Shown piece by piece: positions 35,901-44,956 of a stretch of 64,000 nucleotides of DNA; within the stretch, counting starts at the first letter, position 1, and each line of letters starts with the position of its first letter. Location: positions 29,709 through 93,708 of the IMG/VR virus record IMGVR_UViG_3300033144_002959. The stretch is one strand, 5' to 3'. The notes below the pieces were generated by a model that ran no database searches, was not told where the DNA came from, and was given only the letters and a program-made list of their open reading frames with translations. Both the position numbers and the translations under genes were made by a program. Source of the DNA: a virus.

Positions 35901-36197
35901 TTATTCGAATCGTTTTGCTCGCCAACCAACGGTTGCCAGCTCGATTGCCTCTTCATCCGTGGGCACGGGATCGATGGTTTTCAGATCGAATTTGTAGCCC
36001 ATGAAATTATCCCGAATGAAATCGTTGTCGTGAATCACCCACTCTCCCGCTTCAGGATCGAAGCGCCGGAACTCATTGACAGGGGGCTTCGCCGCAGTAT
36101 CGTACTCCCAGCGGAACAACAGGAACGGGGCCTCGGAATGCTTCGACAGCATGTACCGTACCTGCTTGATTCTCTTTTTTGTGACTATGTCTGTCAT
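35901..36197 (-). CDS. Small head-module protein, unknown function
   Basis: A 98-residue protein: a basic N-terminal helix (TKKRIKQVRYMLSKHSE), the strand FLLFRWEYD, then FRRFDPEAGEWVIHDNDFI and a helical end (DEEAIELATVGWRAKRFE). It overlaps the MuF-type gene by four bases, so it is probably co-translated with it. If the MuF C-terminal domain is toxic, a small adjacent protein such as this is a candidate partner, but nothing in the sequence shows that. Confidence 0.55.
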   Translation of the reverse strand: MTDIVTKKRIKQVRYMLSKHSEAPFLLFRWEYDTAAKPPVNEFRRFDPEAGEWVIHDNDFIRDNFMGYKFDLKTIDPVPTDEEAIELATVGWRAKRFE

Positions 36198-37786
36198 CCG
36201 CTCGGTCCATTAAATTCCGCAATTAGCCCATCCATGAATTCCATAAAGTCTGGTCTCGTAATCCCCTCGGCGTTTTCGACCATTTCAGCAAACATCGCTT
36301 TAGCTGTGGGATCGTTTGGATTCATTTCCCGCCACACTACGTAAATGTCATGATTGATTTTCTTTACTTCTATAGAGATTGGGGTGTGAAACTGGACTTC
36401 AATCTGCAACCCTTGCGGCGTTATCAGGTTGACATTTACGCCCTTATACTCCGGGCGCGAATCCCACGTGGATTCGAAGGAAGCGTTTTTGTAGCCCAAG
36501 TTTCTGAACCTTTCCATCACAGCCCGAATATCATTTACGTAATCCTCCGGCTCAGCCAGAAACGTGTACCGCAATGAGTCCGATATTCTCGCTGCCGCTT
36601 GCTCTTCAGTGACCCCGTACTTTTCCATCTGATTGCGAATCTTGCGCCTCGTGGACTTCAAATCCTTCAAGCGGTTATAGATCAACGTTCCGTCTTCAAT
36701 CGTTACAAGCCCATCGATACCGGGAAACTGCATTTCTTTAGAAGGAAAATCCATATCCAGTTCATCAGCCAGTCGAACCACGTCTCCAGTAACCGTGCTA
36801 TCAGACTCCCTCGCCAGTGCGACCATATCCCTTGCCAATGCAGCGACTAATTTTTCCTGCTCTGCGGGGGTAAACTCTTCACCCGGCAGCTCTACTATAT
36901 TTTCATTGATCGGTGTGACGTCGGCTGGCTGAGTCACCGTAACCGTTCCCGCTTTCACAATCACGCCCCGACACAATGGGTGAAATGGTGGCGTATCCCA
37001 ACCCTTATCCTGAACCTGAGATTTCGTCATCTGAGCAAGCTGGGCAACAGACTTCTCATCCTGCTTCGGCCAAGGAGCCACAGATTTCATGTCATCAGGA
37101 TTCGTTGTGGACATCCAGTTTTCCAGCTTGGCCTGCGCCTGCGGAACATCGAACGTGCGCCCGTGCATAGTCCGACATACTGGACAGGTCCGCCCATCGA
37201 GACGTTCATTGATCTGGAATTTACTGATACCTCTTGAAGTCGCCTCTACGGTGTACCCCCAGCTGGCCAGTCGTGACGTATGCAAACTTGAACCGATATC
37301 AATAAACGACTTCCCATTTTGGTTAACGCTACTGACAAACTCTTGCGGAAACCCCGGCGTTGCATCTTTTTTAACCGTCGCATCTTGCTGATCCGCCCGC
37401 TCACGTCCCAACATTTCAACAGCCAACCGGCACACAGACTGGGTCGCGTTTTCTTCCATCATAATGACCAGATTATTCGCCGCCAGCTTTATCTCTTCCG
37501 GCCTGCCAGTCTCCATGAATATAGATTTTCTCGGGTCACGGCTTAACCGGCTGGCCCCAAACAACACCGCTTGCATACCAATAAATTCAGCAAACCTACG
37601 GTTGTCTTCCGCCGCTTTGGCCAGACTAAACCCTTCACACAGATCAACAGCCGCAGCGAAATCGCCTGCGTTTACCAGCTCAAGCACTTCTCGGGTAAGG
37701 GTGGCAATATCACCGCGCCACGAATTTTGGATTCGGTTGCTGAGTGATTGTTCTAAGACTAAAAAACTTTTAATGCTGACAGTCAT
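36194..37786 (-). CDS. MuF-type minor head protein with a RelA/SpoT-like C-terminal domain
   Basis: A 530-residue protein. Residues 1-280 carry the minor head (Mu gpF-like) pattern with its metal-type motif: CPVCRTMHG (C201, C204, H208) and PPFHPLCRG (H269, C272). Residues 365-490 form an added domain with KSTRRKIRNQMEKYG, DSLRYTF, YKGVNVNL, IEVQFHTP and a final HDIYVVWRE. This order resembles RelA/SpoT-type nucleotidyltransferases (R-K segment, D-x-x-G-x-R-like, GYxSxH-like, E-x-Q-x-R-T-like, H..Y). MuF proteins elsewhere carry toxin domains at this end. The activity is inferred. Confidence 0.7.
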   Translation of the reverse strand: MTVSIKSFLVLEQSLSNRIQNSWRGDIATLTREVLELVNAGDFAAAVDLCEGFSLAKAAEDNRRFAEFIGMQAVLFGASRLSRDPRKSIFMETGRPEEIKLAANNLVIMMEENATQSVCRLAVEMLGRERADQQDATVKKDATPGFPQEFVSSVNQNGKSFIDIGSSLHTSRLASWGYTVEATSRGISKFQINERLDGRTCPVCRTMHGRTFDVPQAQAKLENWMSTTNPDDMKSVAPWPKQDEKSVAQLAQMTKSQVQDKGWDTPPFHPLCRGVIVKAGTVTVTQPADVTPINENIVELPGEEFTPAEQEKLVAALARDMVALARESDSTVTGDVVRLADELDMDFPSKEMQFPGIDGLVTIEDGTLIYNRLKDLKSTRRKIRNQMEKYGVTEEQAAARISDSLRYTFLAEPEDYVNDIRAVMERFRNLGYKNASFESTWDSRPEYKGVNVNLITPQGLQIEVQFHTPISIEVKKINHDIYVVWREMNPNDPTAKAMFAEMVENAEGITRPDFMEFMDGLIAEFNGPSG

Positions 37787-39629
37787 CGGGACGCTCAGCT
37801 ATAGAACTGGCAGCTCCGACAAGTTCAACAGCCCCGATCATGTCATGATCCACAGCGGACATCATTTTCAGAGTGCAATACCCATCAAACCGTTGTCGCG
37901 TAACTGCATCCATCCGTTCAATAGTGGTCCGCATTAACTCAGTTTCGGTTGCGGATACTTCGTTAGTCAACTGTGCTCGGCACCATTGGCCAACCAAGTC
38001 CATCATATCGAACGTATCCATCGCTTCCTTGCGCGACGGGGGGGTCGCTGGCTGCGAGGTGTTAGGCGGATTCTCAACGCCTGCCGTGAGTGCTGGCGCT
38101 GGCTCACCGACCGGTGCCACTATAACCGGAGGTTCAGGCTCTTCCGGCTCGCTGTCATCTGGTACCAGTGTCATACCAACAATCTCATTGACTGCTCCGA
38201 CTCTGGTCTCTCTCGACAAGTCTTCGGCCACGATACCCAGCGCTTCCAACTTGGTCTGCACGTCATCAACCGTCAACGGTAGTGACCTGAAAATAAACTC
38301 ACCTTCAGGGTCCAGTTCGCGCATGATCGTGTTGTTGATTATCTCATCGAACTCATCGCGCTCTGGTTGAAACACTTGCGCCTCGGTCACCGTGTAACTG
38401 GCAAACGCAGTTGCGAAACTGTAGTCCTGCGCTTTGCCCACAAAGATAGGGGGCAAGCGGAATGACGAACGCACACGCTCTTCACATCGAGCATCGTAAT
38501 TCTCAAACATCGAATCCTGAATACGCTCAGAACCAAAACGCTCTACCGTCACACGCACGGTACCGGGCTTATCCAATGAGCCTCCCGACGCAGCCACTTC
38601 GACAATGCCTGCCCGGTGATAGCTCGATCCCTTGCCCGACATATATTGCTGCAACTGCTTACGCACTTCGGGGGTCAACTCACCGCCCTGAATGATAATC
38701 AGCGCCGGAGGCAAGCCGCCGCTATTAAAGAAATCCAGATTCAACTCTTCGGCTTTACGGCTACCCAGTACGCTCGGAATCTGATTGATCCAACGTGGCA
38801 CACCGTAAGGAGTTTTCGCATCCTCATACACTGTGAAATACAGCACTTCGGTTGCCCGGTCTTTTATGTCCAGCTTTTCCTCACTCCATTCCCCGGTGAG
38901 TCTATTCAGCTCGCGGCTCGCGCCGTACTCTTTGAAGTAAATCACCCGCTTGCTAATGATCTGAGCGAACCGCCGCTCTCGAACATTCATCACAACTTCC
39001 ATTTCCTGACCGTCGCGCTGCACTTTCTGCTCAACCAATACGGGTTCATCCAGCTTCACCAGCCGCATTTGATGCGCCGGGATATGCTTCAGAAACATCA
39101 GCTCACCATCGATTGAACGCAGCACTTCCATGAATGCGTAGCCGACCTGCTCCAGATCGCGCCGGGTCTCGCGCCTCAATGTGGTGAATGACGTGCGGGG
39201 AAACGGTTCCTTGAACCAGTCTTCCAGCTTTTCTTTCTCTGGATCATTTTTAGGTTCGTCGTTCTCTTCGGCTTCATCATCCCTTTCTATTTCCCAGCCG
39301 GTGCCATCGATATTGACTTCCATTGCAGCAATCATCTGGCCCAGCGTATTATTGCGCTGGCACAGCATGGTCAATTGCTGGGGCTGAAACGGGGGGCGCA
39401 GCACTTGCGCCTCGGGATCATTCTTACGGGGGTCGAAAAAGAATGCTTCAAACGCATCGTCTTTTTCCAACTGACTACCAGCCAGCACTGCCTTATCCTG
39501 CTTCGACACGGTACCGGTTTTTACAACGGTCATGTGCGATGCAGGATCGCCCTGCACACCCATCGCGTTACCGAGAGACACGACTTTAGTACTCGGCCCC
39601 TCTCCATCACCCTTGTATATGATTGACAT
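37770..39629 (-). CDS. Portal protein
   Basis: A 619-residue portal of the PBSX-like type: FQPQQLTMLCQRNNTLGQMI near the start, a central KHIPAHQMRLVK, VIYFKEYG, DIKDRATEVLYF, YGVPRWINQIPSVLGSRKAEELN, FFNSGGLPP, and FRLPPIFVGKAQDYSFATAFAS. The portal forms the dodecameric ring through which DNA is packaged. The C-terminus (after about 470) is a variable proline-rich tail. An in-frame TTG lies upstream, but the ATG at 39629 follows the palindrome and is preferred. It overlaps the MuF-type gene by 17 bases. Confidence 0.9.
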   Translation of the reverse strand: MSIIYKGDGEGPSTKVVSLGNAMGVQGDPASHMTVVKTGTVSKQDKAVLAGSQLEKDDAFEAFFFDPRKNDPEAQVLRPPFQPQQLTMLCQRNNTLGQMIAAMEVNIDGTGWEIERDDEAEENDEPKNDPEKEKLEDWFKEPFPRTSFTTLRRETRRDLEQVGYAFMEVLRSIDGELMFLKHIPAHQMRLVKLDEPVLVEQKVQRDGQEMEVVMNVRERRFAQIISKRVIYFKEYGASRELNRLTGEWSEEKLDIKDRATEVLYFTVYEDAKTPYGVPRWINQIPSVLGSRKAEELNLDFFNSGGLPPALIIIQGGELTPEVRKQLQQYMSGKGSSYHRAGIVEVAASGGSLDKPGTVRVTVERFGSERIQDSMFENYDARCEERVRSSFRLPPIFVGKAQDYSFATAFASYTVTEAQVFQPERDEFDEIINNTIMRELDPEGEFIFRSLPLTVDDVQTKLEALGIVAEDLSRETRVGAVNEIVGMTLVPDDSEPEEPEPPVIVAPVGEPAPALTAGVENPPNTSQPATPPSRKEAMDTFDMMDLVGQWCRAQLTNEVSATETELMRTTIERMDAVTRQRFDGYCTLKMMSAVDHDMIGAVELVGAASSIAERPDDCQH

Positions 39630-39635
39630 GCGTCC

Positions 39636-39650
39636 GTCCAATTGATTGGA
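39636..39650. repeat. 16-bp palindrome, copy D, at the portal promoter
   Basis: GTCCAATTGATTGGA, followed by T instead of C, so 15 of 16 bases match. It occupies the interval between the predicted -10 element and the portal ATG, where a bound protein would block initiation or early elongation. Confidence 0.8.
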
Positions 39651-39658
39651 TAGAGCGC

Positions 39659-39688
39659 ATCATACAACGTTCATTCAAAAACGTGCAA
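39659..39688 (-). promoter_or_regulatory. Predicted promoter of the head operon
   Basis: The minus strand reads TTGCAC, 18 bases, TATGAT. The -10 matches the sigma70 consensus at five of six positions; the -35 matches at three. It lies in the 62-base gap before the portal gene. Transcription would begin about where the palindrome starts. Confidence 0.5.
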
Positions 39689-39691
39689 TTT

Positions 39692-40192
39692 TTAGAACTT
39701 ATTGGGTTCTTTTGCCGTTTTTTGATTCAATTCGGATGCTAATGACAACGCCATGAATTGCTTACTCAGCTCGGTGACCTCCTTTTTGAGCACTTCGAAC
39801 GGGGATGGTCCGAGCAATTCAGTGTCCTCAACTCCCGCTTCGGCAAGCGTCATACCGGCTTCCATAAAGTACCTGCACATTTCTTGCAGCGAGTGAATGT
39901 GTTCCCTCATCGAATCAACATGGGCCTCACCAGTCTGAACTCCCTTCGGCCTCATCCCGGCGCTCCACATTTCCTGCATCAACGTATCGGCCTGATCGTA
40001 ATCCAGACTCAACGTTGGATCACCGGGGCTGTACATCGCGCCCGCCTCAACCGTAATTTCCTCGACCTCCTTAAAGCGCCGATGAAACGATTCACCATTG
40101 ACGCCCTCGCCCATCCAGTAAAAATCAATTTGCTGCGACATGATGTTTCGATTTACGAACCATCGCCACGTTTTGTTGTGTTGAAACTTCAT
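39692..40192 (-). CDS. Hypothetical phage protein upstream of the portal
   Basis: A 166-residue, mostly helical protein with a central MREHIHSLQEMCRYFMEAGMTLAEAG and a charged C-terminus ending EPNKF. A GAGAG ribosome site seven bases before the ATG at 40192 supports this start. It has no terminase motifs, although it sits where a terminase would often be. Function unknown. Confidence 0.55.
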   Translation of the reverse strand: MKFQHNKTWRWFVNRNIMSQQIDFYWMGEGVNGESFHRRFKEVEEITVEAGAMYSPGDPTLSLDYDQADTLMQEMWSAGMRPKGVQTGEAHVDSMREHIHSLQEMCRYFMEAGMTLAEAGVEDTELLGPSPFEVLKKEVTELSKQFMALSLASELNQKTAKEPNKF

Positions 40193-40234
40193 ATAGATTC
40201 TCTCAAATCAGGGGATACCAAGGGTAGGGGTACT

Positions 40235-40504
40235 TCATTTTAACGCAGGAGGCGCGCTCTCAGTGCCCCGTTTCAGGGCCAACCCCGTGTAATTACTAGG
40301 ATTTTGGCGATATCGTTCACAATCCTCTTTGAACGCTTCGAAGTGCGGCAACGCCTCTTTACGATTCTCCACCCAAATACTTGCCTTGTGAAACGGGTAA
40401 TCGTGATTCGAATAAAACGTCACTTTCATTTTCGTGTCCGACTGCCTGCGCATTACCATCCTGCCAATAAAATACATCGGCAACTTTTTCTTGCGCTTAC
40501 TCAT
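40235..40504 (-). CDS. Small basic protein, unknown function
   Basis: An 89-residue protein with a lysine-rich start (SKRKKKLPMYF) and a compact middle (VTFYSNHDYPFHKASIWVENRKEALPHF). It overlaps the next upstream gene by eight bases. It belongs to a row of three small genes after the polymerase and probably shares its transcript. No family recognised. Confidence 0.5.
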   Translation of the reverse strand: MSKRKKKLPMYFIGRMVMRRQSDTKMKVTFYSNHDYPFHKASIWVENRKEALPHFEAFKEDCERYRQNPSNYTGLALKRGTESAPPALK

Positions 40505-40751
40505 TCAGAGTTTCGTGAGCTGTCCTCAAATGAACCAACGTAACTTCGTGTAACGGTGCGCCACTGGTATGTGCCAACGCAAACGGCAACAGCGCCTGAC
40601 TCAATTCCTGATTACGAGAAATAAGGTCAGCCATTTTGTTCACCGCGTTTGCTGCTTGACTCTCCAGCTCGCCACGTAACATAGTGATTTCACCCTCCAG
40701 TATCTTTTTTGTTCCGAGTGGGTGCGTTTCAAAATCCAGATCGCCGCTCAT
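40497..40751 (-). CDS. Small helical protein, unknown function
   Basis: An 84-residue protein with a heptad-like helix from about residue 17 to 60 (KILEGEITMLRGELESQ ... LISRNQELSQALL), which would form a coiled coil. It overlaps both neighbours by four to eight bases, which indicates co-translation. No function can be inferred. Confidence 0.5.
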   Translation of the reverse strand: MSGDLDFETHPLGTKKILEGEITMLRGELESQAANAVNKMADLISRNQELSQALLPFALAHTSGAPLHEVTLVHLRTAHETLNE

Positions 40752-40936
40752 ATAAACCCCTTTTCTGTTGCCACACTATCGTACAACTCAATCTTCGCAC
40801 TGCATCCCGGCTCCAGATCATCCTCCTGATCCAACACCTGACTCAACGGAATCCAGACCCGCTCGGTTTCAAACTCGACCAGCACCGCTTTCTCAGTCCG
40901 GTGCACCACGTGTATATCAATCCAGTGCGTCATCAT
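40748..40936 (-). CDS. Small protein downstream of DNA polymerase
   Basis: A 62-residue protein with a strand-rich layout (IDIHVVHRTEKAVLVEFETERVWIP, CSAKIELYDSVA) suggestive of a small beta barrel such as an OB or SH3 fold. It overlaps the polymerase stop by four bases. A role in replication is possible from position only. Confidence 0.5.
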   Translation of the reverse strand: MMTHWIDIHVVHRTEKAVLVEFETERVWIPLSQVLDQEDDLEPGCSAKIELYDSVATEKGFI

Positions 40937-43251
40937 AATGGTAACTTCACAGTCTCTGCCAAATTGTTTAATCCGAACTCTACATCAACCGGGAAATCCA
41001 ACTGCGGTTTCCAACCGAATGCCCCCAACGGTAAATTCTCCATGACCTCTTTGATACGCCCAGCCCATTCCATATACTCATCCTCGGGCACGTAAAAACT
41101 CAAGCTGTCATGCGTGAACCCAAACATCCAAAGGTCTGGGTAACGCTTGTCCAGCTCTGCCATTGCCAGCAAACCCATGTCTGTCAACGTGGCCTGCACT
41201 CCAGTGTTCACTGCCTGCCGTTCACTCTGTGCCCGGATATCCTGCGCCCATGATTTGATCAATGGCAAATGTCTGATTCGACCCAGCGGAGACTCAATGT
41301 ATTTATGCTTACGGGCAAACGCTTTGGTCTCGTCATGCCACGGATGCAGCCGATCATACAGCCCAAAAAACGATTCTATGAATGCGTATGCTTCTTTGAG
41401 AGTCAGCGTCACCCCAAAAGATTTCTGTGCATAGTCCACAAAACCTTCCGCGCCCATCGTATAAATCAATCCGAAGTTTCCAGCTTTGCCCCCCTGCCTG
41501 ATATCAGCAATTGCCGGGTGTTTGATCGAAACCATTTCCATTGCTTCGGCCAGCTCCAGCCCATTCAACTGGGCACCGGTTTTCAAATGTAGATCGACGC
41601 CATCCTTGTACGATTGAATCATCGTCGGCTCATCAGCAATGCAGGCCACGATCCGTAACTCGCCCTGAGAGAAATCGACGTCCAGAATCACATAGCCTTC
41701 AGGCGGCACGTACACGCTTCTAAGCGGCTTTGCCCAGTCGGTATGCTTGGGTATCGTTTGGTACGCAGGTTCCTTTACAGACGTTCTCCCGGTACGTCCG
41801 CCGCTGTCATCAGCCTTTGTATCGTCGCCATGAAACAATCCACGAAAAAGCATATAGCTCGGGTGGAAACGGTCATCTGATCGCACGTGTTTCATGAACC
41901 CATCGATGTACGTGCTCTTAGTTTTGCTCGCCTTACTAAATTCCAGTAGCGCCGCAATGAATGGCCCAGCTGTTTTGTGTGTCTTGAACAATTCGAAGTG
42001 CGCCGCAGCTGTGCTCGGCTTGCCGGTCTTCGGCGTCATTATCTTTGGGGTGAGATTCAATCCCTGCCGAGTGAACAGAAAATCGGATACGATCTTTGGG
42101 CGACTGGGTCTCAGGTCTCGATAATGTTTATGCCGCAACGTGTACGGCAACATTTCAATCATAGCTTCCTGATTCGTTTCCAGAACCTGACTCACTTCCT
42201 CATCAAGTTCGTGGTACCGCTTCATGTCCACTACCATGCCGCGTTGTTCCATCTTGCGCACCGCATGTTGTGCCGGGTGCAGCAGCTTCTGATAGAACCG
42301 CAACAGCCGTGGTTGCTTGATCAACTGGCCACGCATCTTTTGTGCTACCTGAAGGCCAGCATCGGTATCGCCCCCAGCGTATTGAATGATGTCCGACTTC
42401 GGCACCAAATCCATTCGCGACTTATCGTACTTACGATTGAATTCGTCGTCATACCCGCCCATGCCCGTGTAAACTTTCGTGTGCAGGTTCAGGCTGTTGC
42501 TGCGGTTCTCTTGCAGCAACGATCCGACCAGTGTGGTGTCCAGTTTGAACGCACTGAAATCGTGAATGTCCCACTTACGCTCCAACCATAACGCATCGTA
42601 TTTGAAATTCGCGCCGTACAATTTAACCTCATTGCTAGAGCACAAGTAATCCAGCCACACCAATTCCTGCGCATCAGGCCAGCCAGCCTTATCGAAATAC
42701 ATGACGTAAGATTCACTCGGTGTAATCGTCAAACTCACTGCGACTATGTAAGCATCCGGGTCCATGTAATCCGTACCGACTGTTTCCAAATCAAGCGATA
42801 TCGGTACTGCCTTACCAGACAATTTGTAAGCTGCCTGAATCGTCTTCACGGGTTCCGCGAAACTCGTAACCTCTTTGTACACTCCGACAACCGGGTTCAA
42901 TGTTCCCTCGGTCATCAAGCGCATCGCGAGTTTCATATCCCAGAAGATTTCAGGACGTCTGGCGTAATCAAAAAAGGCCAGACTCGCGTCCCACGTCACG
43001 AGATACTGACCTGTATCTTTGCCAAGAATCACCCCACGCATACTGGTGATCGCTCGATTCTTCGGGGCGAACCCACGGGTCGCGAGTTCCTTGAGATTGT
43101 CTTTTCCGAATGCGAGACACACGTCTTTCGTCCCCATCTTTGTCGGAAACTTAGACACGCATTTATAAATGACCCCGGATTTTATAAGCCGGGGCCTGAC
43201 TAATTCTTTGAACGATTTGTCGTCGTAGTTAGCCCACGCTATTAGGGTCAA
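40933..43251 (-). CDS. Family A DNA polymerase with 3'-5' exonuclease domain
   Basis: A 772-residue polymerase. Proofreading motifs are intact: LDLETVG (Exo I), NFKYDALW (Exo II) and YAGGDTDAG (Exo III). Polymerase motif A is DVDFSQGELRIV, motif B is RQGGKAGNFGLIYTMG, and motif C reads THDSLSF, with Ser where family A usually has Glu. No 5'-3' exonuclease domain is present. The frame is open to 43284 (GTG), but a TTG at 43251 follows GGAGG by seven bases and is the better start. It overlaps the upstream gene by 23 bases. Confidence 0.93.
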   Translation of the reverse strand: MTLIAWANYDDKSFKELVRPRLIKSGVIYKCVSKFPTKMGTKDVCLAFGKDNLKELATRGFAPKNRAITSMRGVILGKDTGQYLVTWDASLAFFDYARRPEIFWDMKLAMRLMTEGTLNPVVGVYKEVTSFAEPVKTIQAAYKLSGKAVPISLDLETVGTDYMDPDAYIVAVSLTITPSESYVMYFDKAGWPDAQELVWLDYLCSSNEVKLYGANFKYDALWLERKWDIHDFSAFKLDTTLVGSLLQENRSNSLNLHTKVYTGMGGYDDEFNRKYDKSRMDLVPKSDIIQYAGGDTDAGLQVAQKMRGQLIKQPRLLRFYQKLLHPAQHAVRKMEQRGMVVDMKRYHELDEEVSQVLETNQEAMIEMLPYTLRHKHYRDLRPSRPKIVSDFLFTRQGLNLTPKIMTPKTGKPSTAAAHFELFKTHKTAGPFIAALLEFSKASKTKSTYIDGFMKHVRSDDRFHPSYMLFRGLFHGDDTKADDSGGRTGRTSVKEPAYQTIPKHTDWAKPLRSVYVPPEGYVILDVDFSQGELRIVACIADEPTMIQSYKDGVDLHLKTGAQLNGLELAEAMEMVSIKHPAIADIRQGGKAGNFGLIYTMGAEGFVDYAQKSFGVTLTLKEAYAFIESFFGLYDRLHPWHDETKAFARKHKYIESPLGRIRHLPLIKSWAQDIRAQSERQAVNTGVQATLTDMGLLAMAELDKRYPDLWMFGFTHDSLSFYVPEDEYMEWAGRIKEVMENLPLGAFGWKPQLDFPVDVEFGLNNLAETVKLPL

Positions 43252-43660
43252 CGACCTTCCTCCATGTTGCCTCAGCGGGATCACATTCCCACTTTCGGAC
43301 TACTCCTGAGTGTACCCGACTCGACGCTTGTAGAAAAGTTTTCACTGACTTAAATATCTCCGGCATTTTATAGTCCACTTTCGATCCATCGATCAGCATG
43401 ATATACGCCGGAACGTCCAGTCCGAAAAACACCAACATCAGATACAGGTCTCCGCGCACGTGCACGACCAGTGCAGATTGATTGCCTTTCTTTTTGTGCA
43501 TTGCTGCCACAATTTCCATCGGGCAACTCATTCGCATTGTCGGCACCATCGGTACCGACAGAGTGCCTTTACCTTTGACCGTACGCGCAGTCACACGTAA
43601 GTGCATTTTCAGCGCGTCCGCCATCCAGTACGAATGTTCTTTTGGTAACAGTTGATTCAT
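43229..43660 (-). CDS. Hypothetical protein upstream of DNA polymerase
   Basis: A 143-residue alpha/beta protein with PMEIVAAMHKKKGNQSALVVHV and DLYLMLVFFGLDVPAYIMLIDGSKV. The ATG at 43660 overlaps the upstream stop (ATGA), has GGAAGG seven bases before it and is preferred over an earlier start. It is co-transcribed with the polymerase and may be a replication accessory protein, but no motif shows this. Confidence 0.55.
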   Translation of the reverse strand: MNQLLPKEHSYWMADALKMHLRVTARTVKGKGTLSVPMVPTMRMSCPMEIVAAMHKKKGNQSALVVHVRGDLYLMLVFFGLDVPAYIMLIDGSKVDYKMPEIFKSVKTFLQASSRVHSGVVRKWECDPAEATWRKVVDPNSVG

Positions 43661-43950
43661 GTGATCGCCTTCCATTCGACTTTGTTTTTGTTTAGTTCAG
43701 TGGCACGAATCCGGCCCATCAAAACTCCGAGGTACGTCAGATCAAAATCAACCACCGCGAATTCTGTCCTGACCCCTTTACCCGTGTCCCCTTCCAGCCT
43801 AATGCCAGTAATCGCATTCGTTGCAGTCCAAACAATTTCCTCATTTTCGTCCAGACCGGGAAACGGATTACCGGTTGTTATCTGGTCGCCCTTTTCGAAT
43901 TTCCTAAGTGCAGTTGCATCCATGTCAAATACCTTACGTCCCTTCGCCAT
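43657..43950 (-). CDS. Hypothetical protein, unknown function
   Basis: A 97-residue protein, likely a small beta barrel (EEIVWTATNAITGIRLEGD, TEFAVVDFDLTYLGVLMGRI). It overlaps the preceding gene by 17 bases and the following by four. It forms an apparent unit with the polymerase and its two neighbours. Confidence 0.5.
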   Translation of the reverse strand: MAKGRKVFDMDATALRKFEKGDQITTGNPFPGLDENEEIVWTATNAITGIRLEGDTGKGVRTEFAVVDFDLTYLGVLMGRIRATELNKNKVEWKAIT

Positions 43951-44929
43951 TGATCACCCCAAGGTCAGGCATCGGAGTTTCAAATTCCAACCCTGTGCCC
44001 ATCAGTACCGCGCCCAGTGCTCGCTTCGCAATCAGCTCTTCAATGCCATTGAAGTGCACCGACGTGTACCCTTTTTGTATGTAGTCTTCATTGAATCCTG
44101 CCGCGACCAGCGGGTCTTTATGTTTGCCAACCGGCCCCTCGACTCGGATACTCAAATTCGAATTGCTCACCCATCGGGCAGCGAACTTTAGTTTCCCGGC
44201 AATGCCAATGCAGTGATACGTACTGGAATCACTCGTGGCTTTAACCGGCTGATACATCGTTGTCGCCTGCGACAGTTTCACCTTATCCATTTTCAGCGCA
44301 ACGTCTTTGTCCGTTGGAAATACTTCACTCACTTTCGGGCCGTGCACAATCTCATCTTTATCAGGGAACACGGTCACTTCATCGGACTGGTTGAACTGAG
44401 TGTCAACCAAATTTCCTAATTCAACCTGTCCCTTAATAAACGCAGTCCCCTCCATGCTCTCTTCGGCCTCAACGTCATCCAGCATTGCCGATGCCATGTG
44501 CTCTTTGAATACTTTGCCCTCGACAAATTCGCTTGAACTGATCGTGCCAATCTTGGGGCCGGTCTTCTCACCTTCCGCAGCCAACTGGTCAAGGTCTTTC
44601 CAGACTGCCGCTACTGACCCGGTTTTCTTCAGAGGCTTTTTCTTCAACTGTTTCAAGCAAATCGAAAGGGCACCGTTTATTTTCTTCGCCACTTCCTCTT
44701 GTGCAGCAACAGGCAAAATACCTTCCTTTGCCATTTTCAATATGCCGGATTTGATCGGCATATCTTTGACGATGCCATACTCGTGGTTACCGAACTCCAG
44801 CTTGGTGCCTGCGACATTAGCCTTACAGATAACGTCGTAATTTTTCAGTGACGATACCTGTTCAATAGACAACCCGAGACCGAACCATGCGTCCAGTTTC
44901 TCGGGGGTGTATTTGAAACTCAGTGCCAT
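43934..44929 (-). CDS. Hypothetical protein, first gene of the polymerase unit
   Basis: A 331-residue protein. The N-terminal third is helical with a lysine-rich stretch (LKQLKKKPLKKTGS). The C-terminal third carries a strand-rich segment (YHCIGIAGKLKFAARWVSNSNLSIRVEG) ending GAVLMGTGLEF. The ATG at 44929 lies after GGAGGCAATTG, and a TTGACA promoter is centred about 40 bases upstream. No family recognised. Confidence 0.55.
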   Translation of the reverse strand: MALSFKYTPEKLDAWFGLGLSIEQVSSLKNYDVICKANVAGTKLEFGNHEYGIVKDMPIKSGILKMAKEGILPVAAQEEVAKKINGALSICLKQLKKKPLKKTGSVAAVWKDLDQLAAEGEKTGPKIGTISSSEFVEGKVFKEHMASAMLDDVEAEESMEGTAFIKGQVELGNLVDTQFNQSDEVTVFPDKDEIVHGPKVSEVFPTDKDVALKMDKVKLSQATTMYQPVKATSDSSTYHCIGIAGKLKFAARWVSNSNLSIRVEGPVGKHKDPLVAAGFNEDYIQKGYTSVHFNGIEELIAKRALGAVLMGTGLEFETPMPDLGVINGEGT

Positions 44930-44956
44930 CAATTGCCTCCATGTCTGTATATAATC

